DNA from: an uncultured Propionibacteriaceae bacterium
Lineage (GTDB): Bacteria > Actinomycetota > Actinomycetes > Propionibacteriales > Propionibacteriaceae
Assembly: GCA_945875065.1 (NCBI GenBank)
Contig: CAMCJC010000004.1
Span: 1-24,291 of the forward strand
Length of the DNA: 24,291 nucleotides
Direction: 5' to 3'
The position numbers and the translations under genes are program-made. Below the pieces are notes generated by a model. The model was not told the DNA's origin. It worked only from the letters and a program-made list of their open reading frames with translations, and made no database searches. Shown in pieces: positions 15,141-23,167 of this stretch; within the stretch, counting starts at the first letter, position 1; each line of letters starts with the position of its first letter.

Positions 15141-15469
15141 ATGGGTGACGAGGCCAGGGCGTTCTTTCGTGATGCGAAGCCTTATGCGGTCCCTGAAAGC
15201 TTGGATAACTTGAGGGGTCCAGACGGGGCTGTTGTCGAGTTGCCCCAAACGGTGCTGTGCTGTGGGTACAGCCGCGTTGATCTTAATGAGGAGGGTGGCG
15301 TCGGGTTGGCGCATCGGGCGTTGATGGCCGAGGGGATCGTGGCCGATCAAGTAGCGATCCTGAATCGTGATCGGTTGATCGCTGCTTGGCCGATGCTCTT
15401 GCTGTCAGGCAGGCTCGCGCGATGCGGGAGGACCGCTTTCCCGACCTGTGCACTGGTATGAGTGCATGA
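15141..15469 (+). pseudogene. Frameshifted small accessory protein, possibly an antitoxin-like remnant
   Basis: The first frame from ATG 15141 reads ARAFFRDAKPYAVPESLDNL, VVELPQTV and GIVADQVAILNRDRLIAAWP before drifting into unlikely sequence and a stop at 15459-15461. In the next frame the sequence MREDRFPDLCTGMSA runs to TGA at 15467-15469. I recall actinobacterial proteins of about 110 residues with the ending LWPxLxLPxxVRxxWExRFPxL, and inserting one base near 15415-15425 would recreate that ending. I recall such proteins beside AbiEii-type nucleotidyltransferase toxins, but no toxin gene follows here. The GC content is lower than in the flanking sugar genes. The frameshift could also be a sequencing error. 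Confidence 0.45.
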
Positions 15470-15849
15470 GCGCAGGATTCGAGGTGTCGCGCGTCGGGCT
15501 TTGTGGTAGGGCTGTTGGTTGGGTCTTGAGTGGAGAGTTTGGCATGGGAAGGCCGTCACGGATTCTGGTGGAGAGGACGGGGATCGTGTTGAGTGTTCTG
15601 GTCGGTGAGGTTTCGATCGTTGGGGCTGTGTGGTGTGGGAAAGTCAGTGCGCAGTCGATCGATTGATGGGAGTTAGAGTTTCTTTGAGGCGGGCAAGACA
15701 GCTCTGGGAACCTCACAGGCGGACTAGAGATCAACAAACCAGTGGCCCCTACTCAACCGCCGGAAACGGTCCCCTTTTCGACCGTCGTTGACACGGGGTC
15801 AGCCTCAACCCCGGACGTAGAAGGTTGATCGGCGCAGGCATGCCCGAGA
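15470..15849. other. Lower-GC stretch without a recognisable gene
   Basis: These 380 bases have visibly lower GC and a T/G-rich + strand. Short open frames exist on both strands, but none gives protein-like sequence or has a ribosome site. It may be decayed accessory DNA. I see no tRNA or transposon ends. Confidence 0.4.
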
Positions 15850-16578
15850 ATGATCCCCATGAGCCTGCAGATGGTGACCGTGCCCCCGTTGGGCGGTGTC
15901 GAGGAAGAGCTGGTCGACCGGCAAACGGGCCGTTCGTGGTCTGTACACGTCGCCCCGTTCGAGCTGACGGACACCGTGGTGACTAATGCCTTGTGGAGTG
16001 AGGTGCAAGGAACGGGCGCAGACCCGACCGTCGCCGACCTGCCGAAGACCGACGTGAGTTGGCGCGAGGCGATCCTGTTCTGCAATGCGCTGTCGGCCTT
16101 AGATGGGCTGACACCCGTCTACGCGGTCTCGGAGCAAGAGGTCCCCAATCCCACGCGGTGGCGACCGCACAGCCGACCGGAGGCGGACGAGTGGCTGGTG
16201 ACGTGGCTCCAGGAGGCGAACGGTTACCGGTTGCCCACTGATGCGGAGTGGCAGGTCGCCTGCAGGGCAGGAACGTTCGGCGCACGCTACGGGCAGCTGG
16301 ACGATATCGCCTGGTTCGAAGGCAACTCCGGTGGCTCGATCCAACCGGTGAAGTTGAAGCAACCGAACTCGTGGGGCCTGTACGACATGCTCGGCGGGGT
16401 CTGGGAATGGTGCTGGGACCTCTACGACCCGGCCGTCTACGGCTCATACCGCATCATCCGCGGTGGCGGTTGGGGCGATCCCGAGTGGAGCTGCCGCTCA
16501 GGTGTGCGTCGCAAGACCAACCCGACCGCCTCGTTCGACGACCTAGGTTTCCGTGTTGCCCGAGGCGCTGTTCGTTGA
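15850..16578 (+). CDS. Formylglycine-generating-enzyme-like (SUMF1/EgtB/PvdO fold) protein
   Basis: This 242-residue protein has the order of SUMF1-fold motifs: PFELTDTVVTNALWSEV, PKTDVSWREAILFCNALS, GYRLPTDAEWQVACRAG, NSWGLYDMLGGVWEWCWDLY and IIRGGGWGDPEW-SCRSGVRR. True formylglycine-generating enzymes use a CysX4Cys pair in this last motif. Here the first position is Asp (D210) and only the second Cys (C215) remains, so sulfatase-type activation is unlikely. It has no signal peptide and no sulfatase neighbour. The start may be ATG at 15850 or ATG at 15859; neither has a strong ribosome site. It stands alone in the accessory island, and its substrate is unknown. Confidence 0.85.
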   Translation: MIPMSLQMVTVPPLGGVEEELVDRQTGRSWSVHVAPFELTDTVVTNALWSEVQGTGADPTVADLPKTDVSWREAILFCNALSALDGLTPVYAVSEQEVPNPTRWRPHSRPEADEWLVTWLQEANGYRLPTDAEWQVACRAGTFGARYGQLDDIAWFEGNSGGSIQPVKLKQPNSWGLYDMLGGVWEWCWDLYDPAVYGSYRIIRGGGWGDPEWSCRSGVRRKTNPTASFDDLGFRVARGAVR

Positions 16579-16595
16579 ATCATCCCGGTGTGTCC

Positions 16596-16619
16596 GGAGG
16601 CTCCGCGTCAGCCTCCTTT
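16596..16619 (+). terminator. Candidate terminator after the SUMF1-like gene
   Basis: GGAGGCT and AGCCTCC form a perfect 7-bp stem with a 7-base loop, followed by TTT. It begins 18 bases after the stop codon. The U tract is short, so efficiency is uncertain. Confidence 0.45.
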
Positions 16620-16751
16620 GCGGCCCTGTGCGGGACAGCACCCATACCGGTATCCTCCGACCTGAGTTCCACAACTGTTCCGGGTTGCCGGGATTGAGTT
16701 GCGTCAGGATGGGTTTTGGGGGCACTAATCGGGGGCTGGGCAGAGTGCGGG

Positions 16752-16825
16752 GTGAGTCCGTTCGTACGGATGGTCAAGACCGTCTCGGGGGCGATGGCGG
16801 TCCAGATCGTCGAGCAACGCAACGG
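16752..16825 (+). mobile_element. N-terminal remnant of an IS1634-type transposase
   Basis: From GTG 16752 the frame reads VSPFVRMVKTVSGAMAVQIV followed by EQRNG. It closely resembles the conserved start of IS1634-family (DDE, IS4-related) transposases, whose usual form is SPFVRxVKTASGAxAVQIV. Homology stops after about 24 residues, right where the 3' end of the opposite-strand glycosyltransferase gene begins (stop at 16847). All catalytic regions are missing, and I could not identify terminal inverted repeats. This is a one-ended relic marking a recombination junction between the accessory island and the sugar locus. Confidence 0.65.
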
Positions 16826-16846
16826 CTGCCGTCGGCTCTCCGAGAA

Positions 16847-18061
16847 CTACCCCGCGAGGACGTCCAGAAACTGCTTCGCCAACACCGGCATTTCGTGATG
16901 TTCGCGGACCCATTCCTGCGACCTCACACCGAGGCGCTCTCGTTCCGATGGCGGCAGGGACACCGCCTCCTTGATCGCCCTAGCAATGTCCGCCGGGTCC
17001 TCGCCGCGGGCCCGGATCGTCGAACCCGCGTAGACCATGGGCGAATGCTCGGACGCGAACGCGTTTACGATCGGGACGCCGGTTGCCATGTAGTCGAAAA
17101 TCTTGTTCGCCGAGACGCCATATTCGTAGAGTCGGCTGCGTTTTGACCCGATGTACAGGGCATCGCAGAGGCGCAGGCACTCGTGAATCTGCGGCTTTGG
17201 GACCGTGCCAGCGAACACGACGTTCGCCCCGGAATCGCTCGCCTGCCGCTCCAAGTCCTCGCGGAAGATACCGTCGCCGAGCAGCACAGCCGTCACCGGC
17301 ATGTCCTTGATCAGGGCCATGGCGGCCACGAAGTCATCCATCGCGTTCGCGTTCGTCATGCCTCCGGCATATCCGATGACTGCGTGTCCCTTCGCGCGCA
17401 CCCCGGTTACAACATCCACGAACGACGACGGCGCCGGGTCGTGCACGCCGTCGCTCTCGATGCCGTTCGGGATGGCGACGACGGGGGTGTCGATGCCGAG
17501 CGACCGCACGTGCGGTTCGACGTTCGGCAGGATCGAGACGACGGCGTCGCTGCGTCGGTACGCCGACTTCTCCGCCTGCGCCATCGCCCACATCAGCGGA
17601 TGCTTCGGCGAATGCCCTCCGAGCTCGATCGGGGTCAGCGGCCACAGGTCGTGGATCTCGTGGATCAGTCGCGCACCCGCGAACTTCGCGACCCGCTGCG
17701 CCAGGTACGTGTCGAACGGGTACGTCGACGAAGCGATCACCGCGTCCGGCCGCAGCTCCCGGGCGATCGTCCGGGCCGCTACCCAGCCGCGGCCCACGAA
17801 CTCGACCATGCTCAGCACCCGACCCATGCCGTTGCCGTCGTAGGGGCGGGTGGTGATGAAGCGGAACTCGACGCCGTCGACCTCGACAGGCTCCCCCTGC
17901 CTCACTTCGGGGAAGTTGATCTTCCGCAGATGGCTGAACGTGCCCGCCAGGATGGTGGTTTCGACGCCGAGCTTGGCCCACTCGACGGCCATCGCGTGCG
18001 GCCGGTACTCCATGCCGACCGACGGGGAGCCCGCGTAGTGGTCGATGTACAGGACCCGCAT
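16847..18061 (-). CDS. WbuB-like GT4 glycosyltransferase
   Basis: The 404-residue enzyme opens MRVLYIDHYAGSPSVGMEYR, the typical start of WbuB/WbtD-like GT4 enzymes (NHYAGSPxxGMEFRP). It continues with GVETTILAGTFSHLR and HEIHDLWPLTPIELG. The donor-site region is GVSANKIFDYMATGVPIV. Such enzymes usually add the second sugar to a lipid-linked amino sugar, which fits the PglC-like initiator at 11482. The ATG at 18061 overlaps the authentic stop of the dehydratase gene (TGATG). Because of an upstream frameshift, the dehydratase frame also runs on through this gene, so a fused product is possible on paper. Its 3' end abuts the IS1634 remnant. Confidence 0.85.
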   Translation of the reverse strand: MRVLYIDHYAGSPSVGMEYRPHAMAVEWAKLGVETTILAGTFSHLRKINFPEVRQGEPVEVDGVEFRFITTRPYDGNGMGRVLSMVEFVGRGWVAARTIARELRPDAVIASSTYPFDTYLAQRVAKFAGARLIHEIHDLWPLTPIELGGHSPKHPLMWAMAQAEKSAYRRSDAVVSILPNVEPHVRSLGIDTPVVAIPNGIESDGVHDPAPSSFVDVVTGVRAKGHAVIGYAGGMTNANAMDDFVAAMALIKDMPVTAVLLGDGIFREDLERQASDSGANVVFAGTVPKPQIHECLRLCDALYIGSKRSRLYEYGVSANKIFDYMATGVPIVNAFASEHSPMVYAGSTIRARGEDPADIARAIKEAVSLPPSERERLGVRSQEWVREHHEMPVLAKQFLDVLAG

Positions 18062-19933
18062 CACTGCGCCGGACGTTCGAGGACGATGCCGTCCAGCCCG
18101 GAGGCCGCCTGCTCGACAGCCATGCGCTTGGCCTCGACGGCGTCGCGCTGGTGAGTGAGCGTCGTCAGCGACTCCGGGTCGGAGCCGTCGACGGTCGACA
18201 GCAACGCCGGGTCGAGCGCGGGGACGCTGACGCGGCTGATGAGTTCGTGGCTCGTCGCCGCTGAACAGCACCTCGTGCATCTTCTCGTTGGGGCGTAGGC
18301 CCGTGAAGATGATCTTGATGTCCTTGCCGGAGCGCTTGATGAGGTCCTGCGCGACATCCAGGATCCGCACCGGCTCACCCATGTCGAGGACGAGGACGTC
18401 GGCGGGCTTGCCGATAGCGCCGGCCTGGATCGTCAGCTCGCAGGCCTCCGGGATCGTCATGAAATAGCGGGTGATCTCCGGGTGGGTCACGGTTAGAGGG
18501 CCGCCCTGCTCGATCTGCCGGGTGAAGGTGTGCAGCATCGACCCGCGCGAGCCCAGCACATTGCCGAACCGCACCGATAGCCAGTTGCGGCCCGTCTTGC
18601 CCGCGAAGTACGCCGTCAGCTCCTCGGCGAGGCGCTTCGTCTTACCGAGGACCGACGTCGCGTCGGCTGCTTTGTCAGTGGAGACGTTGACGAGCCGTTG
18701 CACGCCGTACTTCTCCGAGGCGCGCAGCACGTTGAGCGTGCCGAGGGTGTTGGTCTTCCAGCCCTCGAGCGGGTATTGCTCCAGCATCGGCAGGTGCTTG
18801 AGGGCGGCGGCGTGGAACACGACGTCCGGGCGGTGGTCGGCGAAGACCTTGTCGAGGGCCTCGACGTCGCGGATATCGCACAGCACCATGTTCGGGGTAT
18901 CGAGGAGACCCTGGTTGAAGATGCTGAGCTGGGTGCCGTGGAGTCCGGACTCGTCCCGGTCGAGCATGACGAGTTCCTTCGGCCCGAACCGATGAACCTG
19001 CCGCGCCAGCTCGGAGCCGATCGAGCCGCCGGCGCCGGTGACGAGCACGACCTTGCCGGACAGGTAGTCGGCGATCTCGCTCAGGTTCGTCTTGATCTGG
19101 GCGCGGCCGAGCAGGTCGGTGACGTTGAGCTGGTGGAGGTCGCCGAGGCCGACCTTCCCGGAGACGAGTTCTTTCGTCGACGGCATGACGAGCGTCTCGA
19201 GACCGGCGGCGTCGCACTTGCGGGAGACCTCGCGCATGAAGTTCCGGTCGGCCGTCGGGATCGCGACGATGATCTTACGGACGTCGTGCTCGCGGGCCAC
19301 GGCGGCCAACCGACTGCCGTCGCCTAGGACCTTCGTGCCGGCGATGTGGAGGTTCTTCTTGGCCGGGTCGTCGTCGATGAAACCGACGATCTCGTAGGGG
19401 GCGTCAGGATCGTAGGCCAGCAGGCGGCCGAGCTGCTGCCCGGCGTTGCCCGCGCCGTAGACCAGGACCGGCTCGGCGTCCTCGCCGTGCTGGCCGGAAC
19501 GGGTTGCGGCGCGGAACAGGAACCGGCCGGCGGCCATCAGGATCAGGGCGGCGAACGGCACGGTGAACGTGACGACGCGCGGGTAGCCCGGGTCGGCGAA
19601 CACCGCCGAGACGACGCCGACCACGAGCCCGATGCCGAGCGTGATGAGCGCCAGCAGCGCCGACTCTTCGAAGGAGGCGATGCTGTGGCGGCCGCGGTAG
19701 AGTTTCGTGAGGACACCGATTAACACCTGCAGCACGATCGCCGCGACCGCGTAGGCGATGACGAACTGCACCTCCGGGCGCGCCAGGTTGAACGAATAGC
19801 GCGCCAGCACGAGAGCGACGGCGGAGACGGCCCATGCGGTCCCGTCCCACAGCGCCAGTCCGGCCCTAAGCAAACCCGCTCGGGTTGTGGTGCTAGGCAA
19901 TGCTCCTCCTAGGAAGTTTTTGAGAGTCCCCAT
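18061..19933 (-). CDS. WbpM/PglF-like UDP-sugar 4,6-dehydratase with 3'-end frameshift
   Basis: Four N-terminal membrane segments are followed by a nucleotide-binding domain (VLVYGAGNAGQQLGRLLAYD) and an SDR dehydratase domain. The SDR domain has VTGAGGSIGSELARQ from residue 298, NVSTDKAADATSVLGKTKR and RFGNVLGSRGSM. The enzyme would convert UDP-GlcNAc to a 4-keto-6-deoxy sugar for the DegT aminotransferase. The main frame is correct through MHEVLFSGDE near 18252. The family-like tail SHELISRVSVPALDP to VLERPAQ lies in another frame ending at 18061. Restoring AG within GAGAGCC rejoins them into about 624 residues. ATG 19933 has AGGA 7 bases upstream, while TTG 19900 follows AGGAGG at 4 bases. 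The catalytic core is intact, and only the last ~62 residues are affected. Confidence 0.85.
19905..19910 (-). promoter_or_regulatory. Internal ribosome-site-like AGGAGG before an alternative TTG start
   Basis: AGGAGG on the - strand lies 4 bases before TTG at 19900, which would start the dehydratase at MPSTTTRAG, 11 residues after the ATG at 19933. It leaves the true start of the dehydratase undecided. Confidence 0.4.
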
Positions 19934-20160
19934 TTAAGATTCCTGTGCCCGCCCCTCGCACGGGTACCGGCCGATTCTAGCGTCGGGGGCCGACCGGGGC
20001 GGGCCGCAGTCCCAACCGTGCTGGCCGACGCCGCGACCCAGACCAAAAGTCCGACGGCTGCGGGCGAAACAGGCCTTGTCGTCGGCCATTCGTGCGGGTT
20101 CCACACCCTGAAGCGGAGGTTTAGCCCCGCGAACCTCGCCCGGGGCGCAACACTAGGGTC

Positions 20161-21552
20161 ATGACTTCTCCAGTGACGTTGCAGTTCCTGGGTGCCGCGG
20201 GCACCGTGACCGGCTCGAAGTATCTGTTGGAGGCAGGCGATAGGCGGGTCGTCGTCGACGCCGGCATGTACCAGGGGGCGAAAGAGCTACGGGAGCGGAA
20301 CCGGGAGAAGTTCCCGATCGACGCCGCCGCGATCGACGCCGTCCTGATCACCCACGCTCACGCCGACCACATCAGCTACCTGCCGGCTCTGGTCGACCAG
20401 GGTTTTTCCGGGCCGGTGTTCTGCACGGCGGGGACGTCGCGGCTGGGCGAGATCGTCATGCTGGATGCCGCCCACCTGATGAAGTTGACGACCGAGCAGG
20501 CGCGGCACGGCGGCTGGTCGAAGCACCCGAATCCCCGGTCGCTGTACCAGGTTGAAGACGCCGAGCGCGCAATCGACCTGCTCCGCACAGTCGACTACGA
20601 AACCGACGTCGAGGTCCTGCCGGGCATCACCGCAAGGTGGACGCGGGCCGGACACATCCTGGGGTCGGCGTCGATCCGGGTCAGTGTCGACGGCGTCGAT
20701 GTCCTATTCTCCGGCGACCTCGGCCGCGACGACCACCCCATCCTGAAACCGCGCGACACCCCGCGGGGCGCCAGGTGGGTGTTGTGCGAGTCGACTTACG
20801 GCGACCGCGAGCATGAGACGCCTGAGGTCGCGCACGAGCCCCTGGCGGCGGCGATCCGCCGGACGATCGCGCGCGGCGGCGCGGTGGTGATCGCGGCGTT
20901 CGCGATCGACCGCACCGAAGGCGTCCTGCACGCCCTGACCCAGTTGGAGAGGGAGGGGCGCATCCCGCAGGTGCCCGTCATCGTCGACGGACCCATGAGC
21001 CTGAAGGCCCTTGAGGTCTACCGTGCGATGCCGGAAGAGTTGCGCGACGGCATCGACGTCGACGACTTCACCGGTTTGAAGGACCTGACCCTGGCCAGGT
21101 CGGGCCAGGAGTCGCGGAAGGCGCAGCGTCGCACGGACCCGCGCATCGTCGTCAGCTCGTCCGGGATGCTGGAAGGAGGTCGCGTGCTGAACCACCTCCA
21201 GCAGGTCCTACCGGACCCGAAGAACCTCGTCGTGCTCAGCGGCTACCAGGGCGAGGGGACGCGCGGCCGCGCCCTGATCGAGGGTGCCAGGCACCTGAAG
21301 ATCAACGGCCGTCACGTGCCGGTGCGGGCGGAGGTCCTGCAGGACACGGAGTTCTCCGGTCATGCCGGCGCATCGGAGCTGGTCCGTTGGATCGCGGAAC
21401 TCGACCCGCAGCCCGAGGCGCTGTTCCTCGTCCACGGCGAGCCCGAGGCAGCAGCGGCTCTGGAGGCCCGCCTGGAGAAGGAACTGGGCGTGATGGCCGT
21501 GGTGGCCAAGCACGGCGAGAAGGTCCTTCTCAGCGACCCCGTCGAGGAGTAA
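20161..21552 (+). CDS. Beta-CASP metallo-beta-lactamase-fold RNase-like protein
   Basis: The 463-residue cytoplasmic protein opens LQFLGAAGTVTGSKYLLE. It carries the zinc-binding HAHADH motif (H65, H67, D69, H70), then RAGHILGSASIRV, FSGDLGRDD and STYGDREHE. The second half has beta-CASP/Zn-dependent RNase features: VVSSSGMLEGGRVLNHLQ, EFSGHAGASEL and LFLVHGEPEAA. Family members such as TTHA0252-like proteins cleave RNA. The length matches single-domain members of about 450-470 residues. No ribosome site lies directly before ATG 20161; TAGGGT is 1 base away, too close for a standard -10. It is divergent from the dehydratase operon and is probably a chromosomal housekeeping-type gene outside the sugar pathway. 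Confidence 0.9.
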   Translation: MTSPVTLQFLGAAGTVTGSKYLLEAGDRRVVVDAGMYQGAKELRERNREKFPIDAAAIDAVLITHAHADHISYLPALVDQGFSGPVFCTAGTSRLGEIVMLDAAHLMKLTTEQARHGGWSKHPNPRSLYQVEDAERAIDLLRTVDYETDVEVLPGITARWTRAGHILGSASIRVSVDGVDVLFSGDLGRDDHPILKPRDTPRGARWVLCESTYGDREHETPEVAHEPLAAAIRRTIARGGAVVIAAFAIDRTEGVLHALTQLEREGRIPQVPVIVDGPMSLKALEVYRAMPEELRDGIDVDDFTGLKDLTLARSGQESRKAQRRTDPRIVVSSSGMLEGGRVLNHLQQVLPDPKNLVVLSGYQGEGTRGRALIEGARHLKINGRHVPVRAEVLQDTEFSGHAGASELVRWIAELDPQPEALFLVHGEPEAAAALEARLEKELGVMAVVAKHGEKVLLSDPVEE

Positions 21553-21591
21553 CCCATGTGCGCAACCCGCCCTGACCCTGAAGGGCGAGCG

Positions 21592-22019
21592 ATGATGACC
21601 CCTATCCCCGCGGTCGATAAACCGACCGAGTTGCCTCCCGAGGATCCCTGGGTCCGTCGCATGGCTGAGCTCCTCGAGGAGGCCTGCCCGGCGTATCTCA
21701 GGAAGTTCCCTGGAGTAAGGAGTCCCTGGACGCGGCCGAGCAGGCTTTTCTCGACCGGCAACAGCACTTGGACCCCTTCGACGAAGAGTTGTACATCGCC
21801 TTCCTCGGCGGCGGACTGATCCGCCTCTACGGCGGGTATTGGGTATCGCTCAAAGCCGCCTCCCCCAACGGCGACACGGAAAGGGGTTACGGCATCTCCT
21901 ACGACGGGGCCGAGCACACCGACGTTGTGAGCAGCATGACCACCATCGCCGAGTTGTTCGGGACCGGGACGCACTGGAGCACCAGCTACGCGACAACAAA
22001 ACAGCTGCTCCAGAAGTAA
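21592..22019 (+). pseudogene. Frameshifted accessory gene, copy 1 of a duplicated family
   Basis: The first frame (ATG 21592; an earlier ATG at 21556 is in frame) reads ELPPEDPWVRRMAELLEEAC and AYLRKFP. The next frame continues with WSKESLDAAEQAFLDRQQHL, DPFDEELYIAFLGGGLIRLY and YGISYDGAEHTDVVSSMTTI, ending QLLQK at 22019. One missing base in the CCC run at 21708-21710 explains the break, and restoration gives about 142 residues. No family is recognised; the size and composition would suit an immunity or inhibitor-type protein, which is speculation. A decayed relative of the middle part lies at 23881-24005. The frameshift is in a homopolymer, so a sequencing error is possible. Confidence 0.5.
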
Positions 22020-22070
22020 CAGTCACGTGCTTGCTCGCCGTCTCCCCAGTGACGAGCAGCCGACAGCGAG

Positions 22071-22076
22071 TAGCCT
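22071..22076 (+). promoter_or_regulatory. Candidate -10 box for leaderless GTG start
   Basis: TAGCCT (TANNNT) ends 8 bases before GTG at 22085, the spacing expected if transcription begins at the start codon. The only ribosome-site-like sequence, GGAG, is 2 bases from the GTG, too close to be useful. Confidence 0.3.
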
Positions 22077-22084
22077 ATGGAGCC

Positions 22085-23167
22085 GTGAACTTCGAAGACG
22101 GCCAGCGGCCGCCGCGGCCTACGATCAGGGCACTTCGCGCGCTCCCAGACGAGCCTTCGTCCGACGCCAAACGGAAACGGCTAGACACAGCACGAAAGCT
22201 CATCGCAGCCAAGAAATTCGACGAGGTAGAGCTTTACGACCTTGAACATTCATTGCTTGACGACGCGCGTGACCGGTTCCGCTCCGGTGCCCCAGATCAG
22301 CATCGGGCCGCATCGAAGGCCGCTGGTAGACCCGTGTATGAGGTGCGGTCTCGGACTGGGGCCGCATGGCGCGGCGCTGTGGTACGAGATGACCAAGGGG
22401 ATCCGTGGCTGGTCTACGTTGACCGCCACGATCAGTTTCATAACCGGGTCGCCGATGCCTTGCACGATCTAGACAACCTGCTACCGAGGTCCGCCGAGTA
22501 CAAGCTTCGGGCACGCGAGGAAGCTGCGATACGTCACCGCGAGTGGCGAAGGCAGATCGTCGAGAGTGTGCTCACGGGGCTGGCCGAAGTGCTACGGACC
22601 AACACCCCTCAACTCGTTGACCTTCCGGCCGACCCTCGAACGGGTGATCCCGGGCAACTGGAACTCGCCCTTGAACACGATTCTCCGCGAGGGACGGATT
22701 CTCTCGCACGCACCCTAGAAACTACCGACAGCCTCGCTACCCTGACCATACGCAGCATCGGCCGGGACTCGAAGTCATTCCACACGGTCGTACAAGAAGT
22801 CGTCCCGCTTCTGCAACCTGACCGGGAGCAAATCGACGCTGCATACACCAGATCAGGCGACCTGGAGCTGTGGTTCCCCGTCGCCCAAGCCAAGCTCGCC
22901 CAGGTTCTGGCAGCAACCCTCGCTCCAGCTGGACCTACCGGACCGGAAGGGCAAGTCGGCCCCCTGACCCAGAGCCACTATGTAGACAAACCCACACTGA
23001 CTTCAGGAGTCGTACAGGGTCACGCCGTGCGCGCGGTGTGCGGTTTCTGGTTCGTCCCCATTTGCGAGGATGACAATCTGCCGATCTGCCCCCGGTGTGA
23101 GCAGCAGCTTCCAGTTGTCAGGAAGGTATACGAGCTGATCCAGGCTGGCGGCTCCCAAGGTCACTGA
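22085..23167 (+). CDS. Uncharacterised protein with C-terminal zinc-ribbon-like module
   Basis: The product is about 360 residues if it starts at GTG 22085; longer in-frame reading upstream looks non-coding. The middle has AAWRGAVVRDDQGDPWLVYV followed by DRHDQFHNRVADAL. That resembles small actinobacterial proteins that share a W(R)GA..D..G..WL pattern and a D.F tail. A charged helical stretch (AEYKLRAREEAAIRHREW) follows. The C-terminus has HYVDKPTL, then AVRAVCGFWFVP and NLPICPRCEQQLP with C319, C335 and C338. That CG..W.P...CPxC pattern is like the DUF3039 zinc ribbon. The function is unknown. The stop overlaps the convergent HTH gene by 7 bp. Codon use is less GC-rich than in the sugar genes, suggesting acquired DNA. 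Confidence 0.65.
   Translation: MNFEDGQRPPRPTIRALRALPDEPSSDAKRKRLDTARKLIAAKKFDEVELYDLEHSLLDDARDRFRSGAPDQHRAASKAAGRPVYEVRSRTGAAWRGAVVRDDQGDPWLVYVDRHDQFHNRVADALHDLDNLLPRSAEYKLRAREEAAIRHREWRRQIVESVLTGLAEVLRTNTPQLVDLPADPRTGDPGQLELALEHDSPRGTDSLARTLETTDSLATLTIRSIGRDSKSFHTVVQEVVPLLQPDREQIDAAYTRSGDLELWFPVAQAKLAQVLAATLAPAGPTGPEGQVGPLTQSHYVDKPTLTSGVVQGHAVRAVCGFWFVPICEDDNLPICPRCEQQLPVVRKVYELIQAGGSQGH

Noticed and set aside
15448..15666. 72-residue + strand ORF in the low-GC stretch
   Set aside because: Repetitive Val/Gly sequence, no ribosome site and no recognisable domain.
16847..19933. A single 1028-residue dehydratase-glycosyltransferase fusion gene
   Set aside because: The joining segment is Arg/Pro-rich out-of-frame code, and the true dehydratase tail is intact in another frame ending at the glycosyltransferase ATG. 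I treat it as two genes with a frameshift.
21568..21587. CGCCCT/AGGGCG hairpin after the metallo-beta-lactamase gene
   Set aside because: Only a 6-bp stem with an 8-base loop and no T run, so too weak to call a terminator.
21839..22084. N-terminal extension of the zinc-ribbon protein
   Set aside because: It is His/Arg-rich sequence antiphase to pseudogene copy 1; coding character begins at GTG 22085.
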